A DNA stretch of 64,000 bases from Chromera velia (Eukaryota; Sar; Chromeraceae), in the NCBI GenBank assembly GCA_018398765.1, contig JAHBMJ010002042.1, positions 22,923 through 86,922 of the forward strand. Direction: 5' to 3'. Within the stretch, counting starts at the first letter, position 1; the number at the start of each line of letters is the position of its first letter. Below are positions 22,809-34,340 of this stretch, one piece after another. A program made the translations under genes and the position numbers. Under the pieces are notes generated by a model that saw nothing but the letters and a program-made list of their open reading frames with translations, was not told the DNA's origin and did not search any database.

Positions 22809-24159
22809 CTTGCACTTCTACCGGTTCCTCGATGTGTTGCGGACGCTTTCAATTGGTCTTTAGGAAGTGTCTGACCTGAGGGGCTGACAAGACTGACTTG
22901 AGAAGTCCAGTGCGCACGAGTTTCCACGGCCACCAGTGAGCAGCCTGAAAGGCGTCTTGCGAATAAAGATGTGCAAGTCTTAACAGCAAGACTGAATGTA
23001 TGAATGCTGGACTAATGCCGACGCGAGATAGGGAAAGACCTATTAATATAAGGGGAAGACTTGCCCATGCCGCTTTTAAGTGTTGAATGAATGTATTTGC
23101 AGTGACGCATGCACGCTCACAGATGGATGGATGCAAACAAACGTGATACACCCAACTATATGATACACCCAACTATATATAGTTGGGTGAGTGCCTCGGG
23201 GGGCATCGGTTTGAATTATAACGCGTGATCCCGCGTGTGGCTCGACCGTGCAACGCCTCGGGGGGCAGCTCAGCTCTGCTGAGATCAGCCGAGAAGCCCT
23301 GAGATCGCACGCACTCGCATAACGCATTTTTTCATTTTTTGGGGCCGGGGAAGGGGGGTTCAGACCGTTCGGCATCTATCTGTCTGTTACTGTCTGTCAC
23401 GTTGTCGCCCAAATTCCTTCAAACAACTTGCACGGAGCCGCGCGGAAGCCTTTTTTTGCGGCATAGGGGGGGGCCGTGCTGCCGCGCGGCGAAGCCGTGC
23501 GGCATGCCCCTCCCCCTCCCCCCGTGCTAAAGGCATTTCACCCCCCTATAGGACCGAAAACGGCACTCAAGATAGTCTGCAGGGGTATCAGACATATTTT
23601 AATTGGACCGGATCAATCGAGTGGATACTGCTTTTTCATTATGAGACGGACGAGACAGAAAGTCATGCAGTTCAAAAAAACGAACGCAGAAGATTAAAGA
23701 GGATAAACAATAGACTCAAACACTCAGGCTGTAAAAGCAACTGTTCTTGCCTCGTTGCTTACACCTCAAACCTCGCTTTTTTTCAGAAACTAGCTCATAT
23801 ATAAGCTCTCTCTATAGAATCAAATGAATCAATCATAAAATTTAGAGAACCGTTTCATCTTTTCAGAATAGATGTATGATAGATCACGAATTAAGGGCTT
23901 GATCCGAAAGTGAGGGTAAGTATGCATTCACGCTTGCATATTTTTTTTACCGCTTTGCCGGAGCTTTTGGTCCAAACTACCATCGCTATGGTTATTTGAC
24001 GCTGGGGTCTAAGACTTCCCTGGTTACCGCTCACGAGTTACCAATTCCATGGTCACCATGAAATCGCTCGACCCCCCCGGTAGTTCCCCTTAACCGTACT
24101 GTGTACCTCCGAGTAAGCTGTTTGAGAGAAATTTTTCTCAAATATTAATTCATTCAAAG
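22809..24159. other. 5' flank of the CH-domain gene and AT-rich spacer
   Basis: Presumed promoter and 5' UTR of the gene starting at 22808, with no TATA box I would trust. A perfect 24-bp palindrome lies at 23166-23189, preceded by a direct repeat of its left arm. The phrase GCCTCGGGGGGCA occurs twice, about 60 bp apart (near 23194 and 23254). A GC-rich hairpin lies at 23480-23504. The rest is AT-rich with no supported gene. Confidence 0.5.
23480..23504. other. GC-rich hairpin with GAA loop
   Basis: The arms TGCCGCGCGGC (23480-23490) and GCCGTGCGGCA (23494-23504) pair over 11 bases with one wobble and a GAA loop. It is flanked by G runs on the left and C runs on the right that could lengthen the stem. 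It lies in intergenic DNA. Whether it acts as DNA or RNA is unknown. Confidence 0.6.
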
Positions 24160-25009
24160 CAGGGTTGTTAATCACCAACAACTGTGAGTACCGAAAAACG
24201 AAACCGACCTCCAATTTCGTTTTTTTTCAGCACTTTTGGTGCTTTTCAGTACTTTCGTCGCCGGCAACAATTTTATAAGATAAGGCCCTAAACTGCTACT
24301 TCTAGGTAAACATAATGTAGAAAAGTGGCTGTTTTAGAGTCAAAACTCTAAAAAGGTAGCCATGGCGGGCCTGGCGGCAAGCGGAATAAAGTGGAGCAGG
24401 CCCGCGCGATATGATAAATAAAATTGAACTTTAGTTCTATGCGTGGTTTCAATATATATTATATTTTCTTAAGTTTGGAGATATAATATAAATATATAAT
24501 ATAATTTAACTTCATACCCTTTCATACTATATAAACACAAAACGTGCTAGGAATTTAAACGTGAATTTATGCTTAGTTGATGATTGAGGGTTTTTTTATG
24601 CATACCGTGTCCCCACATATATATATATATATGAGAGGCGGATCTAATTTATGCTTAGTTGGCTTTTTCCCCACTGGTAATATACTTCAAATCTGCTAGC
24701 AAATCTGCAGTAACCACTGCGTTGTATATATACAACTACTATAAAAGCCTAAAAGAGCTACTAGTAGATGATCATCCTGATGGTGATTCCCAGTATCCCC
24801 AGACGACAGCTAAAATCATTTATATATATTTTCACACAACTCAGGCAATTGAGCAGCAGAACTTGAAAGAAGCTCTCTGATATTGTCCTGAGGAAAAATG
24901 GTTCAGTTTCTGCAATAAACGACAGACTTTTAAATTTTTCTTGCCGTTTCCATGTGAACTTATGTCCAGTCCGGACCTCAGAACCAGAGCTCACTAAGCA
25001 ATCTCTCTC

Positions 25010-25318
25010 TTGCATTTGCTCTGTGCAGCAAAGAGCACTCAGACCGCGTTTTGTTGTTTGGCCATGCAGCTGCAGCTGTATGTCCAAGAAGTTGCGTTTA
25101 ATACTGAAAAGCTTGTAGAGGTAATAGCACATCAGTCTTCAAGTTGTCATCAGAATGAGAAGGCCTCAAACTGGCATAGAAACGCCAATCTAGTAAGGGA
25201 TGACGTGGTGCCGCGCAACTTTGTGCAGGATGGAGAAAAAAGGAAAAGAAAGGTACGCAGAGGGAAACGGTACTCAAGGCTTCAATGGAAAGAGATTTTG
25301 AGAAGCGAGCAAGAATAA
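25010..25318 (+). CDS. Unrecognised ORF fragment inside the inverted-repeat element
   Basis: A 102-codon open frame whose last third is basic (DGEKRKRKVRRGKRYSRLQW) and ends at TAA. It lies upstream of and on the same strand as the ORF at 25826. It could be an exon of the same transposon gene; GAAAG then GTACGCAG near 25250 could be a short intron or donor. The opposite strand has an equally long open frame at 25274-25564, so strand assignment is not secure. No known domain is visible. Confidence 0.2.
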   Translation: MHLLCAAKSTQTAFCCLAMQLQLYVQEVAFNTEKLVEVIAHQSSSCHQNEKASNWHRNANLVRDDVVPRNFVQDGEKRKRKVRRGKRYSRLQWKEILRSEQE

Positions 25319-25825
25319 AAGGCGCCACAGGTTAGAGCCGTCTCCTCTTTTCATGATCGTTTTCCTCGATGGGTCTCTTCTGCTCCAGTCCAGCGTGGCT
25401 TTAGCAACAACCGCACACCGGTTTAGAAAGGAACTGCGCCTCCTTTCCTCCAAGTTGTTTCCGCCTCCCTTCCCCACAAGCACTGCAAGCATCTCCCTCC
25501 TCCCAAGTCGTTTCCGTCTCCAGTAGCGCGAAACCGTAAACTTTGCATCGCCAAGTACTTCCATGGAGTGCTTTCATTAGACTAATTTGTTTTGGTTTGC
25601 TGCTGGTAGGTAGCTTGGTGGCTAGTTTTGGGGATCAACTATAAGAGGGGCTAAGCACGCTATGGGCTCAGCTACGGACACACTGCAGCACCTCTTTCTT
25701 TAAGATTTATGAGAATCGACTTCTCGCCAGCTTGTTGAAATTGAATTTCTGATTTATTTTGAAAAAGAAAACAAGAAAAGGGAAGAGGAGAAGGGGGAAA
25801 AGTTGTACATCAAAACGATTGAGGT

Positions 25826-26629
25826 TTGCCGCAATGCCTGAGGGCAAGTGGGATGGGGGTTGGTCTTAAAAAGATCCCTGGTCTCGTTTTTTCCTCTTGT
25901 TTCCCATCGAACACGCCGCTTGAAGAAGGTTTCATGCTCCTCACCACAAAGGACGAGAACAATCCAGGAATAGGCTGGAAAGGGCTTCACAGGAACCCTT
26001 TTAGCATCTCAAGGAGCACGATTTTCGAACTGTTTGACATCTTTGTTCTCGAGGACGTTGCTCGGCAGTCTGGGATTGCTCTCAGAATGATAGATGGGCT
26101 GAGGGCAGTCATTGAGTGTTCTAGCCATCCAATCAAAGAGTTGTTGATCAGACGACTGAACCACCATCGTTTGCTCTCTTGTATTGCTAGTGGTGGGGGG
26201 TTTCCTAACGCTCTGCCAGGGCTGTCTATCCGAGCAGAGGCATGCACAAACACGTGCCTCCTAAACAGAACTGCGACTCTTCACGATGAACTTCTAGACG
26301 ATGATGCTGAGCCGTCGGCCTCGGTCATCAGTCATAACTGCCTGAATGTTGCAAGCAATAGGTTGCATATGAGGTTGGTTGGACAAGTTGAAACAGAAAC
26401 AGAGAAAAAGTCTCTTCAGACAACAATTGTGAGAATTCTAGTAAGAATTGTAAATGATGGAGGGGGTTGCATTCTGTTTCTTGAAGGAGGTTCCGTTTCT
26501 CAGTTGTCGCAAGTTTGTGCCGAATTCTTTTCAGTTGCTCGAGTGGTACGTACGAGGGCGGCGCTGCTTCATATGTTTGAGGAGAGGGGGGAGGAAGGAC
26601 AAAACGGAATTAGGGTATCGTGGTCATGA
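25826..26629 (+). CDS. Unrecognised 267-codon ORF inside the inverted-repeat element
   Basis: The longest open frame in this AT-rich part of the window, ending at TGA at 26627-26629. Composition is that of a folded protein: balanced Leu/Ile/Val and Arg/Glu, few low-complexity runs, with segments such as STIFELFDIFVLEDVARQSG and LIRRLNHHRLLSCIASGG. I recognise no DDE/DDD catalytic set, zinc finger or other transposase motif. Its position between inverted ends suggests it belongs to the element; it may be a C-terminal or accessory part of a spliced or decayed transposase. The assigned start is only the first usable codon. Confidence 0.35.
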   Translation: MPQCLRASGMGVGLKKIPGLVFSSCFPSNTPLEEGFMLLTTKDENNPGIGWKGLHRNPFSISRSTIFELFDIFVLEDVARQSGIALRMIDGLRAVIECSSHPIKELLIRRLNHHRLLSCIASGGGFPNALPGLSIRAEACTNTCLLNRTATLHDELLDDDAEPSASVISHNCLNVASNRLHMRLVGQVETETEKKSLQTTIVRILVRIVNDGGGCILFLEGGSVSQLSQVCAEFFSVARVVRTRAALLHMFEERGEEGQNGIRVSWS

Positions 26630-27274
26630 TTCCGAGCGGTAATTGGTCCTGTTTTTAATTTTCTATGCAGCCTTTTATTTTTCCTTTTGAAACGTAATTC
26701 ATTTCAATTTGCTTCGCAGTCAAGTACACAAGTTGATTCATGTTGATTCTTCCATCTTTTCCCTTCAGTCATTTCTTCAATCTCGCATTCACTAACCAAA
26801 TCTGAGTCTTGTTCAGTCTACAGTCTCTTCTCAGAGCTAGAAAATTAACAAGACTTGGACTTGCATGCATGGACTGCCAGGAGCTAGGCTCCGCTGGCTT
26901 AGTCAACTCATTCATTCATATAAGAATCCCGCTGTGATTATCCTACTAAGGCTAGATAAAGACACTACTCTAGACACTACTGAGTTTACACGATGATCTG
27001 TATAAATAATGATCTGGTTATATTATATATTTATATCACTTAGCCCATGATATACTAGTAATATAAAAATATATATTGAAACCTAGATTGAAACCACTCC
27101 TAGACTTTAGTTATGTTTATTTTTAGTGGAAAAATCTAGAATTCATTCATTTTAATGTTATAAAGCCTAGTTTAAGCAAAAATCTTAAAGTACTGAAAGT
27201 ACCGGTACCAAAAAACGGAACCACCCCCCCCTAAAGCACCGAAATACTGAAAGGCATGATACTTAATAACCCTG

Positions 27275-28064
27275 CTTGAATGGCGACATCATATGATGGA
27301 CCATGACAAACACAGAGATATACAGAGACAGAGTCTGATAAACAGTAATAGACAGATAGAGATAGAACCGAATTCGAACCTTTCCTTTATAATAAAAACA
27401 TGCATTCCATAATAAAAAAATGTGTTTAATTAATAATAATGCAAGACCTAGTGCAAAACATTGTAAGTGCGTGCAACTTCTTAGCAGATTTTGATAAAGC
27501 CGAGCTGCCCCACGAGATCCTGCGAGACGACTCGGATATATATGAGTGAACTGGTATAAATCTTTATAAGGAACATGTTTATACGCAATGTTATGCATGC
27601 GTACAAATAAGTAAAATCAGTAGCAACTATAGAGTAATAAAATATTATTAATCATAATCCTAATCCTAATAACACAACTTGAATGTATCATAGCTAGTAG
27701 ATATATAATTAAATGGTAATTCTTGATTATTTGCTTCTTTGCACGCACCATACAAAGAAAAAACCGCTTTCCCGACTTAACAAAGATACTCAACAGGTTA
27801 ACAAAGAGATATTGATAATATTTAGGATCATGACATCATCATGTTAAAATAATTAATGTTTTATAATAAATCTGCGGATTGAGTCGAAAGCCCATCGATC
27901 CACAATTTCAACACCATCTCACGGTAGCGCTTTTCCTCCGGAGTCCGGTGAGCGTGTACTGACCGGACTAGCACTCAATCCTGTCTCAGGCAGTAACAGA
28001 AAAAAATCGAACCTTCGCGACCCTGTACATACACCCGTAGACCCCTCTCTCTCCTGAGCTGAGC
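27275..28064. other. AT-rich spacer, 3' of the giant-protein gene
   Basis: Mostly A+T with short repeats (for example AATCCTAATCCTAAT near 27655). The last 150 bases before 28065 are GC-richer and are likely 3' UTR of the minus-strand gene. No gene seen. Confidence 0.5.
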
Positions 28065-31000
28065 TCAACTTGACGTCTCATTCTGCTGTCGGACCGTCTG
28101 AAATTTCCGCAGTGCGTGGAGGATTTTCACCTGCTGCTCGACGCTCAAAGAAATCCCGGCAGATCCGGCCGTCGAGGAGCGCATGGCCGCACCGGCGGTG
28201 AGACCTTCGACTTCGCTGGAGACACCGCCAAGCCCTTCCTCCAACGACAAGCCTACTGGACGCCGGCCTCGCGTCTCGGACTGCGCGGACTGTGGAGCGT
28301 TGGCCATGTGAAACTCGGGTTGCATCGCTGCAACGGGTCTCTCATGTGCATCCCCACACACCCCTTCTGCCTCTAGTGCCCTTCGCACTTGTCTCGAAGC
28401 GACAGGCCCTGTGACACCCTCCGCAGCGCCGTCGCTGTCTCGAATGGCGGCCCGGGAAAGCGCCGCAAAGGGCACAGCTGCACCCCCGGTCCCCTCAAAA
28501 GCGCGGGGCCCGGCGGCCCCGGCCCGAGACGGCGGCCCGAAAGAGGGCGTTTCCCTCTCTGTTGCCGCCGCCGTGGTCTGAATACCTGCGGAGAACCTGC
28601 CGAGCCCCCCTCGCTGCCCCACCTGCTGTGTCTGCACACTTCCCCGGGACACCGCCCGAACCCTCCCCGCGCTAGTCGGGGGGGGGACCGAAGCTGACGC
28701 TGCTGCCGACGAGACAGTGGCAGCCCGAGGGAGAAGGACGCTCGCGCTTCCGCTTCTACCTCGCGATTGCGCAGCTGCGTATGTCGCTAAAGCCCTTTGT
28801 GCTGTAGCACTTGAAGAGAGCCCCGGGGAAGGGGAAGGGGAAGATGACAAAGGCGGATTGGCTCGGAAAGCCAGGTCTCTGTGGAACTTGCCGGCTGCGT
28901 GCGTCACTGTCGGTCCAGAAGGACGGAGACGGGGGGGGACAGAAACCCCCGAAATTCCCGTGCCCCCAGTCCCCCTGACTCTCGCTCTCTGGCCACCCAT
29001 GCTTACGGGGTTCTCGTACGACCGCGCGACCGTTACAGCGTCAGCCGGTGCTTTGCCAAGGGGATTGTGAAGGACAGAGACAGCCAGCACAGGGTCCCCG
29101 CCCGATCCTGGGGGGGAGTGCGGGAGGGACTGCTGCTGATGGAGAAACCTTGTGCCGAGAGGAGGGTAAGGAGGAGCAGGTCTTTCTCCTCCTCTCATGA
29201 CGGCGGTGCTCGTTGCGGAGCTTGGTTGGGCTCTGCCCGCTTCCTGCTGGTTGCTTAGACTGTACCTAGAGCCTGCAGACCCCACAGACGCCCTCTGCTG
29301 CCTTTGTTGCTGCCCGGCCACAGACCCTCTCCCTCCTCGTCGGACGGGAGGCGCAAAGCCCGAGGAGCCTTGGCTTCTCCTTCGCTCTCGCGTCTGCACA
29401 ACCGTGACGCTGGGCAGAGAGGGATCTCCTCTCGCCTGTTTCGGCGCCTGCATTCGCAAACGAGCGGCGGCCGGGGGAGGGACGGACTCAAGATGATGCA
29501 CTGCAGCCGTCAGGCCCTGCAGTCTCCCCACGGAGGATCGGGCAAGCTGTCCCTCTGCCCTCGATTTGGCCTGCAAACGCCACCCGTGGCTGAGGGTCTC
29601 TGTGGGCTGCTGCTCTTTTTGAAAAGCCACCGTAGGAGCCCAACCTGGCGTGACTATGGTCGGGGTGACCACTGTGTGGCCGCCCTCGTGCCTGTTCGGA
29701 AGCGTAACATTTCCACCCCCTCCGCCCCCGTCGAAGACAGAATGCACGGTGGAATTCGCAGTCGGATTTTGAGGTCCATTCGACGGGTCCCTTTGGAATG
29801 GTGCTGTTCGTTTTTGTAAGAGCAAGAGGGATTGGAGAAGACGCTGAGCTTCAATGAGAGATGCAGGATTGGGAGAAAGAACTGAAGAGGAAGGAAGTTC
29901 GGGACCCTGTTCTTCCCCCTTCTCCTTTTCTTCTTCTTCGCCCTTCGCAGACTCATCCAGATGATTTGAGCCTCGTGCTCGTGCTTTAATGGCGACACCA
30001 TCTTTCCCCCCCTCTCTGTCTGCTGGCTCGTTTTCTGCTTCTTCTCTATCTCTTCCCTTTCCTTCTCTCTCATCGACCAACTTACTCCACTTTTTTGAAC
30101 GAGGAGGGGCAGACCCGTTGACGAAAGGAGTGGTGTCATCGTGGTGGTCTCTCTCCCCCCATCTCTGCCCCTCTCTCTCCCGCCCAGACAAGCCGCTCGA
30201 AGTCGAGTTCTCCCCCCCCCCCCCCCGTTCAAGGGGCCCTCCTCCTTCTTTCAACCTCCCCCCGAGGCGCCTCCCCAAGCCGGGAGTCTCAGGCGCGCCA
30301 CTGGGGGAATTGAAACCCCCATCCAAACTCGGAGAGCCACACGGAGACGTGCGACTGCCGCGGAGTTCTGTCGTTTCCTGAACACCCACAGCACCTGCAG
30401 GAGAGACTTGGAGGGTTCCCGTGGCTAGTTGAGGAGAAGCAACTTCAGGCGTGAGGGACCACCCGGCTGCTTCCCCTTCTCTCGCGTCCCCGCCGTCCCT
30501 GTCCTGAAGTACCCGATCGTTCTCCCCCCTTTCTGCGCCTTTCTGTTCGCGTGGGAGAACAGGCGGGGACTCAGAAGAAAGGGGTGAACGCTCAGAAGGA
30601 TGCGCAGAGGCTGCAGGGACATCCCCACCCGACTGCCCACCAAGGGCCGCACGAGGTCGGGCAGAAGAAGAAACAAGAGGACGGCCAGGTACGGCCGACA
30701 TCTCATGGCGAGGCGGGGAGAGAAAGGGCGCTGCCGCATCGCCCCCCCTTCTTTCAGACTTGATCAGCTGTCCCCTACAAGCAAGCAACACGGCAATCTC
30801 CCTCTGCAACCGCATCAGAGCTCGGTGCAAACGCGGGAGAGCGGGGGCTGCAGTCTTCTTCACTGTTGAAGAGGGAGGGGCAGAAGACGCTTCAGGACGG
30901 CAATCTGGGTCGTCAGCCGGACGGGCATTCGCATTCGCCTTTCTGGCTGCGGCGGCCTGCAGCACCTGCAGCTGTTGCAGCCTTGCAAGACGCTCTTTCA

Positions 31001-34000
31001 GTTGGTCTGTTAGCGATTCCAGCAGAGACGGAGGGGAGGGAGAAGAGGAAGTTGCCTGGGAAGCTGCAGAAAGCAATTCCGCTCCCTCTCTCTCTCCGAA
31101 CTCGCCGTCTCCCCCCCCCGCAACAGCAGCTTTGATGTCCTTCCCCTCGGTACGCTTTGCCCCCGTCTCTTGGTCGCCCCCCTCTGACGGTTCTCCACTC
31201 CCCTCGCTGCTCTCTTGCTCTTTCCTTTGACCGACTTTTAGGAACGAGTGACCTCTGCCCAGAGTTGGCTGGAGAGGTTGAGAACCTATGCTGACGGCGG
31301 GGAGGGGGGGAATGAGGGACTTCAATGGACTGACTGCCCGGTGTCCTTCCTGGACTTGCTCTGGCGCCTGCAGCAGAGGACGCCGTCCCTCGTCTGGTGG
31401 GGCTCCGGCCCTCGATGCGCTTCCTCTCTGAGGAGACCCCATGGGGGGGGTTGTCCGTTGATGCTCAGCAGCAGTTGCTGTGGGTCGAGGCAGTCGGGGT
31501 TGATGCTGCTGAGACTTCTTCGGAGGAGAATGGACAGGTGAGGGAAAACGCCCCCCAGCAGCCCCCTGAGGATGAGGAGGGAAGTCCGATTTGGCACCTC
31601 CTACAGGCACAGAGGCGGAATGAACAGGGCCCCCCGTTCCCTGCAGCAATCTCCAAAACTCTGAGTCTCTCTCTGCCTGACCGTGAGCGTGAGAAAGGAG
31701 AGGGACTGGAGGCGCATGTGAGAAGGAGTCAAAAACTGTGCCTTGTTCTGTCTCTTTCTCTTGCCTCGCGCGAGGGGAACAAATGGATGGGAAGGAGTGA
31801 GGTCCAGGCAGGGGTGGGGGTCTGAAGGCTGCATGGGGGGAGGCTGCTTGTGCTCCTTCTGGCCGTTTGCAGGAGGGGAATGGGAATGCAGCGTCGTCTG
31901 CATGGGGCAGACTGCTGAACAGCCTGCTGCTGTTTGTTCTGCCTGTCTGAGGAGGAGGAGGAGGAGGAGAAATGTCTCTCGTTGGATCGAATCCTCCGAG
32001 GACTTCCGGCTGTGGGTCTTCTTTATTCACGTCTCCTTTTTTTCCCTCTTGGCCCTCTCTGGCCTGGAGCACCGCCGCTTCCTTCTTCCTTCTCTCGGTT
32101 TCCATCTGCAGAGAGGAAGAAGAGGCTTCCCCAATCTCGTCAATTGAAGTCGGAGGAACCACAGGGACACCCACACCCTCTTCTCGAGGTGAATGGGAGC
32201 TGCTCCTAGAGACAGTCATTCCCCCGGCAGATCCAGATCCTCCCCCCAACAAAAGTTTCCAGAGTTCCAGCTCACGTACCCGACTCTGCATGTATGCATG
32301 CATGCAGTCATGCCAGGAGGGAGCACAACATGTATGCATGCATGCAGTCATGCCAGGAGGGGGCACAACATGTATGCATGCATGCAGTCATGCCAGGAGG
32401 GAGCACAACAACGTACACGCACCAAATACAGCCGTCAGTCCCCCTCTCTGCGCAGCTATGCCATCAGCTTAATTAATTCTCCAGCACAAAGGAAGAGAGG
32501 GTCGGAAGAAAAGAGCCCAAAGCTTCGATTCAAACAAGGGCCCAAAGCTGGCAAAGCGACAGGCAAACAGAGGGGAGGGCAGAAACCCGAGACTCGAGAC
32601 ATTGAGAAAAAAGAGAAAACCTGACAACGTGCAGAGCTCCTCATTACAAGAGGGCTTTTATGAGGAGGAACACAGAAGAAGGAAGGGCAGAGGCAAACAA
32701 GGGAGGCAAACGACACTCGAACTTCACCATTTCGTTGGTTCACGCACCTTCCATGTGTGCAGCGCCGATGCCGTTATTCGCACAGTAGCCATTTCAACGC
32801 TCCGGGATAGACGTCGAAAGGCGTAAAACTCTAGCAACCTCCCCGCCCCCGCAGCAGCGACAACCGACTCTCCGAGACCAGACAACAAATCCAGGCTGTT
32901 GCCTGACCCGGACAGTGACAAAGACGCAGATCTCAAACGTGCAAGCTCGAGAACGTCAGACGATCTGCGGCTGTGATCAGACAACTGCTGCTGGAGATTT
33001 TGAGAGAAGGAAGACGCCTGGATCTGAGACGTCGGTCCTCTTCCTTTCCACAGAATTGAACCGGGGGGGCTGTCATTGGATTTCTCTCTGTTGTCTCCTT
33101 CTCCCTTGCCTGAGCAGTGTTTGTGTGGATTTATTTGCTCATGAAGGCGGTTTTCTGCAGAGCCTTCCGAGTCAACCGTACCTCTGCCGTCTACACCATC
33201 TCTCTGTGCTCTGGATCTTCCAGGTTCACATGACAATCTCATAATATCACCACTTGTTTCCGCCACCTGCTCGTCCCCTGAACCCGGATGAAAATCTGAG
33301 CGGCTTCCTTTTTCTCCAGTTTTTTTTTTCTCAGCATGTGGAAAACCATGAAGACGACCGGAAGGGTCGTCAGAAGAGAGTGCTGGTGAGTCATCGTCTT
33401 CTTCTGGTTTTCCTCTATCATCAAACGAATTTATTTCTTCCGATTCAGAGGAGTCGGGAGAAGAGTCTCCACCCCCTCCTCCATCTCCCCTTCCTTTTGC
33501 TGTTCTTCCTTTCTGTCCATTCATAACACACCCATCTGGCGCACTTCCTTTTCCCTCCCTCTCCCTCCCCCTCCCCCTCCCTCCTCTGCCTTTTGGCTCT
33601 CCTTTTTCTTTCAGTCGGGATCCGTCCCTGCTTTCCCTTTCCCTGCCCATTTCCGCCAGACCCCTCTCAACGCCGTCACTCCCGTTCTTCTCTTCAACTC
33701 CGGGGCCAGCCCCCCCTTCAATCTCCTCGACAGGCCGCAAAGCTTTCAAAAAGCTTTCAACTACAGCAGCGTCCCTCTCCCCCTCTCTCTCCCTCTCGTT
33801 CTCCCCCCCTTGTCCCAGGGACGATTGACTTTCTAAAAGCTCTGCCAACCCCCCCTCAACGCTTTCACTCCCTCCCCTTTCGGCAGCCCCAGATTTCTCT
33901 GCAACCCCTTCGCCCTCACCAGCGGAGAGCAAAAGGAGAGGAGCAACAAGAACGCCAGTGTCCGTTTCTTCCTCTTCTTCTTCTTCCTCTTCGTCTTCAT

Positions 34001-34308
34001 CCCCTTTTCTTTCTTTCCCCTCTCCCTCACTAACACCCATCTTCCCGCCACGGCCCCGTGCCCAACCATTCTCAGGATTTTCCAAAGCTCTTCCGCTTTC
34101 GCTTACTCCTCCTGCAACGTTGCGGGCGGGGAAGCAGGGAGAGGGGATCGAAATGAGGACGACGCCAGCGGAAGGAGGCAGCAATAAAAGCGGGGTCAGA
34201 AAAACGAACCCACAAAAACATTCACTGCACTGAGCTGCTCTCAAGGGGTCTATGGAGAGTCAGTCAAACGTTTGCAGCTAGTACATGCAGTCGGTAAAGT
34301 ATGAGGCG

Positions 34309-34340
<32 letters not shown>

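Larger units (their letters stand above)
24160..27274. mobile_element. 3.1-kb element with diverged inverted ends (DNA-transposon-like)
   Basis: The left end starts CAGGGTTGTTAA and the right end, read inverted, starts CAGGGTTATTAA. Both then carry the same kind of sequence over about 100 bases: a T run after CCG/TTCG, GGTGCTTT, and TTTCAGTACTTT. The match is broken by many differences, so the copy is old. CATTCAAG lies outside both ends in inverted orientation, so the true terminus may be a few bases further out, and I see no clear target duplication. Terminal CAGGG would suit a hAT-type transposon, but I cannot identify a transposase inside. An unrecognised ORF at 25826-26629 is the largest content. 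Confidence 0.45.

Noticed and set aside
22849-23172. 107-codon minus-strand frame upstream of the CH-domain gene
   Set aside because: It ends with a stop before the ATG at 22808 and has no recognisable content; more likely 5' UTR or spacer.
23190-23260. Possible tRNA-derived SINE (GGTTTGAATTA resembling a B box)
   Set aside because: The expected A box at the right distance is poor and no cloverleaf or 3' tail is visible.
27360-27380. B-box-like GGTTCGAATTC on the minus strand
   Set aside because: No A box upstream and the surrounding DNA is plain AT-rich sequence; not a tRNA gene.
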